In this document: positions 18,427 to 26,734 of the stretch, piece by piece
Layout: every line of letters starts with the position of its first letter
Numbering within the stretch: the first letter of the stretch is position 1
Source of the DNA: CAYYAQ01 sp964469555
Lineage (GTDB): Bacteria; Planctomycetota; UBA1135; UBA2386
Direction of reading: 5' to 3'
Assembly (NCBI GenBank): GCA_964469555.1
Contig: CAYYAQ010000063.1
Location: 1 to 28,532, forward strand
Length of the DNA stretch: 28,532 nucleotides
Translations under genes and position numbers: made by a program
Notes under the pieces: model-generated
The model's input: only the letters and a program-made list of their open reading frames with translations
Database searches by the model: none
What the model was told of the DNA's origin: nothing

Positions 18427-19590
18427 TTGACCCAGAACGGCTTGACCCAAACCCACACGCTGCGTCGGATCCTGGGGGTCTACGACTCCAGGATTCCGGG
18501 CCCGACCCTCGTGGCTCTCGGCGGCGTCCACGGCAACGAACTCGGCGGCGTGAAAGCGTTGACCCGCGTCCTGGCCATGATGTCGGAGAGTGGGATGTCT
18601 CTCCGCGGTCGTTTCGTCGCGATGGCCGGCAATCTCGAGGCTCTCGAATGCGGACAGCGATTCGTCGACCGGGACCTCAACCGTGCGTGGTTGCCGGAGG
18701 ACCTCGAGGCGCTTCTCGGGCGGTCGCCGGACCTGGACGGTGTCGAAGACCGGGAGCAGCGCGAGCTCGTCGAAGTGCTTGTGCGGATCGAGCGAGAATC
18801 CACGGGGCCGATGGTGTTCATCGACCTTCACACGAGTTCCGCGGCGGGTTCGTCCTTCTCCTGCATGAGCGACACGCTGGCGAATCGCCGCGTGGCCCGC
18901 GCCCTGCCGATCCCGCTCATACTCGGGTTGGAGGAGTGCATCGACGGCGCCATCATGGAGTTCTTCAATCGACGCGGGATGGCGGCGGTGGCAGTCGAGG
19001 GCGGGCGCCACGACGATCCCACGAGCGTCGACAACCTCGCTGCCGCCGTGTGGCTCGTGCTCGACGCCGCGCGGATGCTCCCGTCGGGGCAGGTGAACCT
19101 CGAGGATTGCCGTGGCGTGCTGTCCCGGTCGGCGGAGGGACAACCGCCGGTCCTCGAGATCTTGCACCGCCAGCACATCGAGCCCGGTGATGAGTTCGTC
19201 ATGGAGCCGGGGTTCGAGAGTTTCCAGCAGGTCTCGAAGGGGCGACTGTTGGCCTGCTACAACGATATCGAGATCCGCGCGCCGGAGGACTGTCGGGTTC
19301 TGCTGCCCCTCTACCAGGGGCAGGGTGAGGACGGCTTCTTTCTGGCGCGATCGGTGAGCGAGCTCTGGCTTCGACTTGCGTCGGTTTTTCGCCGGTTACG
19401 GCTTCCCTCGATCCTGCACTGGTTGCCGGGCGTGTCGCGGCATCCGAGCCTCTCCGACACCCTGGTCGTCGAGCCTCGCGTCGCCCGAGCGTGCGCAGTG
19501 GCACTCTTCCACCTTCTAGGGTTCCGCCGCCAACGGATGTTGGCGGGCAAGTTGTGCTTCTCGCGCCGCCGGGACCCACTCCTGGATTAG
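18427..19590 (+). CDS. Succinylglutamate desuccinylase/aspartoacylase family zinc deacylase
   Basis: I choose TTG 18427, one base after the upstream stop codon, giving 387 residues; a GAGAGAA stretch at 18412-18418 may serve as the ribosome-binding site. The frame opens earlier inside the ligase gene but that part is not protein-like. Zinc ligands are visible as GGVHGNE (His35, Glu38) and IDLHTSS (His135). DRDLNRAW (substrate arginine) and VEGGRHDDPTSVDN (catalytic glutamate region) are also typical. Such M14-family enzymes remove acyl groups from N-acyl amino acids. An extra C-terminal section of about 120 residues, including Arg-rich helices, follows the catalytic core. Being coupled to a GCS2 ligase suggests opposing synthesis and hydrolysis of the same amide product. 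Confidence 0.85.
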   Translation: MTQNGLTQTHTLRRILGVYDSRIPGPTLVALGGVHGNELGGVKALTRVLAMMSESGMSLRGRFVAMAGNLEALECGQRFVDRDLNRAWLPEDLEALLGRSPDLDGVEDREQRELVEVLVRIERESTGPMVFIDLHTSSAAGSSFSCMSDTLANRRVARALPIPLILGLEECIDGAIMEFFNRRGMAAVAVEGGRHDDPTSVDNLAAAVWLVLDAARMLPSGQVNLEDCRGVLSRSAEGQPPVLEILHRQHIEPGDEFVMEPGFESFQQVSKGRLLACYNDIEIRAPEDCRVLLPLYQGQGEDGFFLARSVSELWLRLASVFRRLRLPSILHWLPGVSRHPSLSDTLVVEPRVARACAVALFHLLGFRRQRMLAGKLCFSRRRDPLLD

Positions 19591-19597
19591 CCGTCCG

Positions 19598-19615
19598 ACC
19601 GTTCCAAGAACCGGT
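19598..19615 (+). terminator. Bulged hairpin after the deacylase gene
   Basis: ACCGTTC (19598-19604) pairs with GAACCGGT (19608-19615) as seven pairs with one bulged C and a CAA loop, 7 bp after the stop codon. There is no T-run, so it is a tentative terminator. Confidence 0.25.
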
Positions 19616-19874
19616 AGTGCAGGACGCGACGATCCTTCCCACGCGGTTACATTTCTCCCCAACGCATCGCCCCAACTCGGAAACTCCTCCTCGATCCTCT
19701 ATCAGGGCAAAGTAGATTCGCCCCTCGAAACTCGCTGGGTGCGGTTACAGTGGTGGATTCCGGTTCGCAAGGCGGGTGCAGGCGGCGGTCTCATTGGACG
19801 CTGGCGAATCGATTACGAGAGCAAGGTCCCGGGGATGCCCCCCATCCCGCGACCGTCAGAATCGAGAAGCAGCA

Positions 19875-20360
19875 ATGGAAACGAATCCCGAACGCAAGAA
19901 GCAGTCCGCCATTGAGTTCGTAAAGGAGAAGCTCGGCCTCAATCCCGAGGCGTCCTATGCGGAGATCAAGGCCCAGGCAAGGTTCGAGGGCATCCCCATC
20001 TTTCCTGTCGTCTACGGACGCGCCAAGGCGTTGCTAGGGTTGGTCCCGACGGCGCCGTACGGAAGCAAGAGCAAGGCCCGCAAGCAGGCTGCGCTCGAGA
20101 AAGTCGAGAAGGCCGCGGAAGAAGCGCGGGCCAAGGCCGCCGTGGAGAAAGCCGCGGTCACCACCACCAATGGAAACGGCAACGGCAACGGTGAGTCGGC
20201 CCGTGCCAATCGTGCCCGGGCCGCCGCATCGCGGGACGACGCCGTGACGGGGCTCGAGTCGATGATCGAAGATCTGAGGACCGCGGTGAAGGAGCGGGAT
20301 CGCTATCACGCGGTCCTTCAGAAGATCACCGACCTGATCCGGGCCGAGTTCGAGGCCTAG
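19875..20360 (+). CDS. Small charged protein with conserved-looking N-terminus, unknown function
   Basis: The 161-residue product starts at ATG 19875, preceded by GAGAAG at 19864-19869. Residues 1-60 are compact (SAIEFVKEKLGLNPEASYAE, then GIPIFPVVYGRAKALLGL) and look like a small helical domain that I recall from other planctomycete hypothetical proteins. Residues 65-100 are Lys/Ala/Glu-rich and helical, followed by an Asn-Gly linker (GNGNGNGE) and a final amphipathic, probably coiled-coil helix (VTGLESMIEDLRTAVKERDR). No signal peptide or membrane segment is present. The basic middle suggests nucleic-acid contact, but this is inference. The gene converges on the sigma factor gene with a 15-bp gap. 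Confidence 0.72.
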   Translation: METNPERKKQSAIEFVKEKLGLNPEASYAEIKAQARFEGIPIFPVVYGRAKALLGLVPTAPYGSKSKARKQAALEKVEKAAEEARAKAAVEKAAVTTTNGNGNGNGESARANRARAAASRDDAVTGLESMIEDLRTAVKERDRYHAVLQKITDLIRAEFEA

Positions 20361-20368
20361 GTACCTGC

Positions 20369-20385
20369 GCCAGTCTCACGCTGGC
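20369..20385. terminator. Hairpin between converging genes, sigma stop codon in its loop
   Basis: GCCAG (20369-20373) and CTGGC (20381-20385) form a stem whose loop carries the stop codon of the minus-strand sigma gene (20376-20378). It could serve both converging genes but has no T-run on either side. Confidence 0.3.
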
Positions 20386-20984
20386 ACGGGGTCGAAACCC
20401 GGATTCAAGTCCGTCAAGATTTCGCGCAGGGCGATGCGGGCGCGGTGCAGACGCGACTTCACGGTGCCCTCCGCGACACCCATTTGTTTGGCGATGTCCC
20501 GGTAGTCCATGCCGCGTTGTTCACGCATCTCGAACACCTCGCGCTGTTCGGGGTTGATCACATGAAGAGCGGCGTCGATCCGTTCGCCGATCTCGCTGCC
20601 CACCGCGATCCGTTCCGGTGAGATCACGCCCTCGTCGGCAAAGGTCCGCTGGCCCTCGTTGTCTGCGAGCATGGAGGTCATGCTGAAGACGGATAGCTTC
20701 TTCTTCTTCAAGATGTCGAGGCAGTGGTTGCGCGTGAACGTGAAGACCCACGTGCTGAACTTGACTCCTCGGGTGGTGTCGAATCGTTCCAGTGAGCGGA
20801 AGACCTTGAGGAGCACGTCCTGCGCGATGTCTTCCATCTGTCCGCGGTAGCGTGGACCGAGTATGCGGTAGATGAACCCCATCATCGGCTGGTGCAACTT
20901 CTCGATGATCTCGCGGGAGGCGTCCGCGTCTCCCTTCTGGGCTCGGATGACGACGTCGTGTTCGACGATGTTCGGGGTTTCCAT
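20376..20984 (-). CDS. ECF-type RNA polymerase sigma factor
   Basis: The 202-residue protein starts at ATG 20984, supported by a strong AGAGGA ribosome-binding site at 20991-20996 on the minus strand; the longer open frame upstream is less likely. Region 2 lies at about residues 25-95 (DIAQDVLLKVFRSLERFD, GVKFSTWVFTFTRNHCLD), for core binding and -10 recognition. Region 4 lies at about 140-190 (INPEQREVFEMREQRGMDYR, GVAEGTVKSRLHRAR), the helix-turn-helix for the -35 element. No region 1.1 or 3 is present, so it is an alternative, extracytoplasmic-function-type factor. No anti-sigma factor gene follows. The nearby cupin at 25774 is too distant to call a partner. The regulon is unknown. Confidence 0.93.
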   Translation of the reverse strand: METPNIVEHDVVIRAQKGDADASREIIEKLHQPMMGFIYRILGPRYRGQMEDIAQDVLLKVFRSLERFDTTRGVKFSTWVFTFTRNHCLDILKKKKLSVFSMTSMLADNEGQRTFADEGVISPERIAVGSEIGERIDAALHVINPEQREVFEMREQRGMDYRDIAKQMGVAEGTVKSRLHRARIALREILTDLNPGFDPVPA

Positions 20985-21161
20985 GTGCTTTCCTCTCGAC
21001 AGCGGGGCGACCGTTTTGGCCACCGGTCTCAACAGGGCTCAATACGTCCGCCCGACGCGAATGTGCAGGGGTTTTTGAATAATCGTTCCAGAACTCTGCG
21101 AATCCGTATCTACTTGTAAAATAGTTGGTTACGGCGTCACGAAGCGGTGCCTGTCCGGCAT

Positions 21162-21680
21162 TCAACGGAGCCGGAGGAGGTCTGGATAGAAGTCCGGCTC
21201 GGCCCGACGTTTCGCCGCGTATCGATCCCAGTCCGCCTGGCTGATGCGACCGTGCTCGGGAAACACGATGGGCGTGGATGCGAACATGACCAGGGCGTTC
21301 TAAAAGCCGTTGCGGAAGACGAAAGCGCCGTGGTGGTGGTCGGGCAGGTCGCGGATGAAGAGATACTCGAAGCTCTGGCCTTCGAGCATGTCGTCCTGCT
21401 GCGTGAGGATCTCCCGCGATAGGTCGCCGGCCTCTCGCCAGTGTCGGTTGGTTTGGGCGAGGGTGAACGCGTAGCTCGCGAGCAGGATCACTCCGACTGG
21501 TACGAGTCCACGGCTCGCCCGCGCCGCGATTCCCGTTCCGAAGACGACGCCGAACGCGGCGCAGATGAACACGGCTGGCAGGTAGAGGAATCGTGATCCT
21601 TCCCCGGTCTGCATGATCAACGAGACCGAGTTCGCCTCGGGACTCATCGCGGTCGGCATCGGTCCCGCCATCATCCGCAT
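21162..21680 (-). pseudogene. Broken membrane glycosyltransferase-like gene with in-frame TAG
   Basis: Reading on the minus strand from about 21680, the frame encodes ANSVSLIMQTGEGSRFLYLP, two membrane helices (AVFICAAFGVVFG and PVGVILLASYAFTLA), NRHWREAGDLSREI and HHHGAFVFRNGF. A TAG at 21302-21300 then interrupts it. In the same frame it continues as NALVMFASTPIVFPEHGRI to LLRLR and a TGA at 21162-21164. The sequence after the TAG is protein-like, and CAG to TAG would explain the break. The fragment matches only the last part of a GT-C/TMTC-like protein (compare RLYYTPSLGL in the gene at 13286-15322), so the 5' portion is also missing. It abuts the stop codon of the exported protein at 21722. 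Either an old remnant or a sequencing error plus truncation. Confidence 0.6.
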
Positions 21681-21721
21681 CGTCGACCGGTCGTCGACGG
21701 TCTGTTTACCGGGACGGGCTC

Positions 21722-22234
21722 CTATCTCGTGACTGTCACCTGCACCGGCGCGCTGAACACCGGCGCCTTCGCCGGGCTGCTGAACGAGATCTGGACGTCT
21801 GCTACGACCTGGAACACGACGCTGGCCTTCAATGGGACGGTCTTCGGCACCGGGATCGAGCTCGACTGCTTGCCGCCCCAGCACCGGATGTTGTCCTGCG
21901 CGGTGACCGTTCCGGCGGCGACGATGAGGGTCGGGCCGGCCCACAGGTTGCCGATGCCCGAGATCGCCTGGCAGGGAACGAGGGGCTGGATTCCCACGAG
22001 CAGCAACCACGGCGAACGCAGCTGCGTCCGGATCGAGAGCGCGAGCGTTTCACCCCTCGTGATTCCGAGCGGGTAGACCCCACATCGGTAGCCCGAGCAG
22101 AGGATGCCGGCGGACCCTTGGACACCGGCGACTGCGAATCCGATCTTGCCGGGGATCACCGGGGGGTTGTCGGTCTGGGCGGCGAGCGCACCGGCGATGG
22201 CGCAGAGGGTCAGCGATTGGATGACGGTCTTCAT
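21722..22234 (-). CDS. Small exported protein of unknown function
   Basis: The start at ATG 22234 gives 170 residues and a clean signal peptide (MKTVIQSLTLCAIAGALAA, then Gln20); GGAAGAG upstream is a fair ribosome-binding site. The mature protein is beta-rich, with cysteine pairs (ILCSGYRCGVYP, LVPCQAISGIGN, IRCWGG) that may form disulfides in the envelope. The PCQAISGIGNLWAGPTL stretch resembles C-terminal regions I recall from other secreted planctomycete proteins. No catalytic motif is seen. It is followed immediately by a broken glycosyltransferase fragment on the same strand, which hints at a rearrangement at its 3' end. Divergent from the N-formylglutamate amidohydrolase gene. Confidence 0.68.
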   Translation of the reverse strand: MKTVIQSLTLCAIAGALAAQTDNPPVIPGKIGFAVAGVQGSAGILCSGYRCGVYPLGITRGETLALSIRTQLRSPWLLLVGIQPLVPCQAISGIGNLWAGPTLIVAAGTVTAQDNIRCWGGKQSSSIPVPKTVPLKASVVFQVVADVQISFSSPAKAPVFSAPVQVTVTR

Positions 22235-22326
22235 GGCTCTTCCGTCGAGGATCGCGCCTGCCGGCGGATAGCTCAACCCTCGGCGCGGGGCGAAATCCGC
22301 GAGACGGCACACTTTCGCGGTGGGGT

Positions 22327-22338
22327 GGTGTCGACACC
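22327..22338. promoter_or_regulatory. 12-bp perfect palindrome just before the amidohydrolase start
   Basis: GGTGTCGACACC is a perfect palindrome ending 6 bp before ATG 22345, in the divergent region with the exported protein. It could be a regulator site, but palindromes of this length are expected a few times by chance in a window of this size. Confidence 0.2.
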
Positions 22339-22344
22339 TGTCTT

Positions 22345-23073
22345 ATGACGGTCCCCATGAGACGGGAGCAGCTGTTGGTGTCGGTCGAGCACGCCAGTCG
22401 GCGGGTGCCCGCGGCGCTTCGCAGTCTCGGCCTGTCCCCAGCGTTCCTCGCGACGCATCACGGATGGGATCCTGGAGCGCTCGATGTCGGGAGGATCCTC
22501 GCCAAGGCGTTCGACGCGACGCTCCACCTCGGGAAGTGGTCTCGCCTCGTCGCCGACCTCAACCGCAGTTCGTTTCATCCACGCGTCATCCCCCGAGACA
22601 CGGGCAGCCAGAGGATCCCACGCAACCTCGAGTTGGGCCGCGCCGAGCGCCGGGAGCGTCTCGACCTCTACTGGACGCCGTACCGGTCTGCCGTCGAAGC
22701 CGATCTCGACGCCCGCGTCGCGCGGTTCGGGAAGGTCCTGCACGTCAGCGTGCATTCCTTCACGCCCGAACTGTTCGGCGAGACGCGGGAGAACGACTTC
22801 GGGCTCCTCTACAAGCCGTCGCACCGTTTGGAGCGCGCGATGGCGGATCGTTGGGATCGGCGGCTGACCCAACTCGGCTTCAAGGTGCGGCGGAATTATC
22901 CCTATTCCGGGCTCGACGATGGCTTCTGCATGCGCATGCGCGCGGAGCGTCCTGCGAGAACCTATCTCGGCATGGAGATCGAAATGAACCAGGCGAAGCT
23001 GCGGTCCGCCTCGGCCCGACGGCGATTCGCCGAGGCGGCGGTCGACGTGGTCGGTCGGGAGATCAGCGCGTGA
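22345..23073 (+). CDS. N-formylglutamate amidohydrolase family enzyme
   Basis: The 242-residue protein matches the N-formylglutamate amidohydrolase family throughout: LLVSVEHASRRVP at the start, THHGWDPGALDVGRIL, LVADLNRSSFHP, VLHVSVHSFTPELFG, DFGLLYKP, NYPYSGLDDGF and GMEIEMNQ near the end. The His and Glu residues in VEHAS, HHGWD and VHSFTP are the expected metal and catalytic ligands. The classical reaction releases formate from N-formylglutamate in histidine degradation, but no hut genes are present, so it may act on another acyl or peptide amide. ATG 22345 or ATG 22357 could be the start; neither has a strong ribosome-binding site. It lies near, but not in an operon with, the GCS2 and AstE-like genes. 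Confidence 0.9.
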   Translation: MTVPMRREQLLVSVEHASRRVPAALRSLGLSPAFLATHHGWDPGALDVGRILAKAFDATLHLGKWSRLVADLNRSSFHPRVIPRDTGSQRIPRNLELGRAERRERLDLYWTPYRSAVEADLDARVARFGKVLHVSVHSFTPELFGETRENDFGLLYKPSHRLERAMADRWDRRLTQLGFKVRRNYPYSGLDDGFCMRMRAERPARTYLGMEIEMNQAKLRSASARRRFAEAAVDVVGREISA

Positions 23074-23113
23074 GCGAACAGGCGCACTGCCGGGGTGTCC
23101 TTTTGACCAGTCG

Positions 23114-23384
23114 ATGCGATACCTGATTCCATTCTCCTGGTCGGTCGCCGTCTTCGCCGGTGCCACGATGTTGACCTACGACGCGGATCTGATGGCGCGG
23201 TTGGCGGGTCGTCCGGGCCTCCGGTTCACCCCTTTCCCGGAGTTCCTCGAGGGCTACATGCCGACCGATGGCCGACCTCGGTCAGGCGAAGGTCCGGCAG
23301 GATCTGGCCGCGTTCAAGCGGTTCTACTTCGATCACAACGACGACCCGATCCGACTCCGGGTGCTCGAGGTGTTCCTCGAGTGA
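23114..23384 (+). pseudogene. Small gene, apparently frameshifted, unknown function
   Basis: From ATG 23114 the frame reads as a plausible small protein (MRYLIPFSWSVAVFAGATML, a membrane-like helix, then LTYDADLMARLAG and FPEFLEGYMPTD). It then becomes Arg/Gly/Pro-rich and loses protein character. In another frame, an ATG at 23268 opens a natural-looking 38-residue stretch (MADLGQAKVRQDLAAFKRFY, then FDHNDDPIRLRVLEVFLE) ending at TGA 23382-23384. The two pieces meet at the point where each starts or stops making sense, which suggests one gene of about 90-95 codons with a single-base indel near 23262-23270. Two overlapping short genes are an alternative. No family recognised. Confidence 0.45.
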
Positions 23385-23683
23385 GTCCGTCGAAATTATG
23401 GACTGGGGCTCCGGGTTGTCTGCGGTTCCGCCGATAAGGGCGGATTCTCCGTAACTGCCGTTCCCCAGACCTGCTAGGCTCTTGCATCCTGAGAATGTGC
23501 CGCTAACTTCCGGAACCCTTTTTTGGCCCGGAGCGCACGCCCCAGGGTCGAGAGAGCTCCCACCAGAGCGACCTGCGGGGCGGTAGGGCCGGAACAGGTC
23601 TCGGAAGACGGCCTCTGAATACTGATTCGGGTACCCGTCGTCTGCACCACCACGCATTCCTCAGCACCACTTCCATAGATCCA
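23385..23683. other. Region upstream of the EF-G gene
   Basis: No supported gene. TTGCAT at 23482-23487 and TAACTT at 23504-23509 are 16 bp apart and could be a weak promoter for EF-G. A T-run at 23519-23524 follows the palindrome TTCCGGAA (23508-23515), giving a weak terminator-like arrangement. No strong ribosome-binding site precedes ATG 23684. Confidence 0.35.
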
Positions 23684-25759
<2,076 letters not shown>

Positions 25760-25767
25760 CGGTCCGA

Positions 25768-25784
25768 CCGGCGTCAGGCGCCGG
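25768..25784. terminator. GC-rich hairpin between EF-G and the cupin gene
   Basis: CCGGCG (25768-25773) and CGCCGG (25779-25784) form a 6-bp stem with a 5-base loop containing the cupin stop codon (25774-25776). It lies 8 bp after the EF-G stop and could act for both converging genes, though no T-run is present. Confidence 0.35.
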
Positions 25785-26121
25785 GTGGAAACAGCTCGAT
25801 GCCCTCGGTGGCGATCGCGAAGAAGATGCAGGCGCGGCCCCCGTCCGGCCCCTCTTCGAGGGCGATCGGGTGGTGGGTGCTGCCGTCTTCGAAGCGACAG
25901 AATTCGCCCGCGTAGTATTCGCCGTGTTCGTCGCGAAAGCCGCCCTGCAGGATCAGCAGTTCCTCGGGCCCGTTGTGTCGGTGGCGCGGGTAGCTGGCAC
26001 CGGGCTCTATCCTGACCATGACCGCCGCGTGGCCGGTCCGTCGATCGCTGTAGTAGAAGTGGATCGAGACTCCGGGATAGCTCGTCCCCTTGAAGGGGAT
26101 GCTGTCCAGATCGAGTTGCAT
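25774..26121 (-). CDS. Cupin-domain protein
   Basis: From ATG 26121 the protein has 115 residues; ATGs at 26142 and further upstream are alternatives but would overlap the divergent gene. It is a single small beta-barrel cupin with the metal-binding motif PRHRHNGPEELLILQGGFRD (His, His, Glu) and the second motif around GSTHHPIALEEGP. It resembles the ChrR-type or quercetinase-like single-domain cupins. Those that accompany ECF sigma factors can act as zinc anti-sigma proteins, but no sigma gene is adjacent and the N-terminal anti-sigma domain is missing. An enzymatic or metabolite-binding role in the cytoplasm is therefore more likely. Only 19 bp separate it from the divergent pterin gene. 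Confidence 0.85.
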   Translation of the reverse strand: MQLDLDSIPFKGTSYPGVSIHFYYSDRRTGHAAVMVRIEPGASYPRHRHNGPEELLILQGGFRDEHGEYYAGEFCRFEDGSTHHPIALEEGPDGGRACIFFAIATEGIELFPPGA

Positions 26122-26140
26122 GGGGCTATTGTCCCGGGTC

Positions 26141-26632
26141 ATGGAATCCTGGTCCATCAAGGTTCAAAAGGACTACCTGAAGTTCAGCGCCGCCCACTTC
26201 CTCATCTTCCCGGATGGCACGGCGGAGCGACTGCACGGGCACAACTACAAGGTCTTCGTCGAGATCGAATCCGCCCTCGACGAGCACGGACTGGTGCTCA
26301 ACTTCCAGGATCTCAAGCCGCGCATCCGCGATCTGGTCGACGAGCTGGACGAGCACCTGCTCATCCCCGGCGAACACGCCGAACTCAGGTCGCAGGAACT
26401 CGGTGACGGTCGAATCGAGATCTCCTACCGCGAGCGCCGGTACGCCGTCCCGACGCAAGAGGTGATCGTCCTTCCGATCAACAACACGAGCGCCGAGAAC
26501 CTCGCCGGCTACCTGGGCTACCGCCTGCTGAACCGGCTCGAACAGGACTTTCCCGACGCACGCATCCAGCGCATGACCGTCGGCGTCGAAGAGACACCTG
26601 GCCAACAAGGCGTCGTCACGATCAAGCCATAG
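26141..26632 (+). CDS. 6-pyruvoyl-tetrahydropterin synthase/QueD family enzyme lacking the usual cysteine
   Basis: The 163-residue protein has the T-fold signature: FSAAHFL (His19), LHGHNYKVFVE (His32, His34) for zinc, NTSAENLA and VGVEETP with the pterin-binding Glu. The catalytic Cys four residues before the HGH of QueD is replaced by Ala28, and Glu29 gives ExxHGH. As I recall, that motif marks PTPS-III enzymes, which make 6-hydroxymethyldihydropterin for folate synthesis rather than the queuosine precursor. An extra segment of about 30 residues (ELRSQELGDGRIEISYRERR to VIVLPI) before NTSAEN is typical of a distinct subfamily. The start at 26141 is chosen for its conserved MESWSIKV opening. 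Folate, queuosine or another pterin role remains open. Confidence 0.85.
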   Translation: MESWSIKVQKDYLKFSAAHFLIFPDGTAERLHGHNYKVFVEIESALDEHGLVLNFQDLKPRIRDLVDELDEHLLIPGEHAELRSQELGDGRIEISYRERRYAVPTQEVIVLPINNTSAENLAGYLGYRLLNRLEQDFPDARIQRMTVGVEETPGQQGVVTIKP

Positions 26633-26670
26633 TTCGCCTCACCCGCGAGGACGACCCCCCAGGCGGACCA

Positions 26671-26704
26671 TTTTCGCCGCGGGAACTCGTTCCCGCGGCG
26701 AAAA
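26671..26704. promoter_or_regulatory. 34-bp near-perfect palindrome upstream of cstA
   Basis: Two perfect 16-bp arms (TTTTCGCCGCGGGAAC and GTTCCCGCGGCGAAAA) flank a TC dinucleotide. It lies 38 bp after the pterin-synthase stop codon and 30 bp before ATG 26735. The arms start with T and end with A on both strands, so no U-tract follows the stem in either direction and a standard intrinsic terminator is unlikely. A regulator site or a strong leader hairpin for cstA is more plausible. Confidence 0.6.
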
Positions 26705-26734
26705 CGGCGCGTCTTCGAGATAGCTTCTGGGTGA

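Noticed and set aside
25774..26121. Cupin as the anti-sigma factor of the ECF sigma gene at 20376
   Set aside because: The genes are 5 kb apart with several unrelated genes between, and the N-terminal zinc anti-sigma domain is absent.
26671..26704. Intrinsic terminator for the pterin synthase gene
   Set aside because: On both strands the stem is followed by A, not T, so the defining U-tract is missing.
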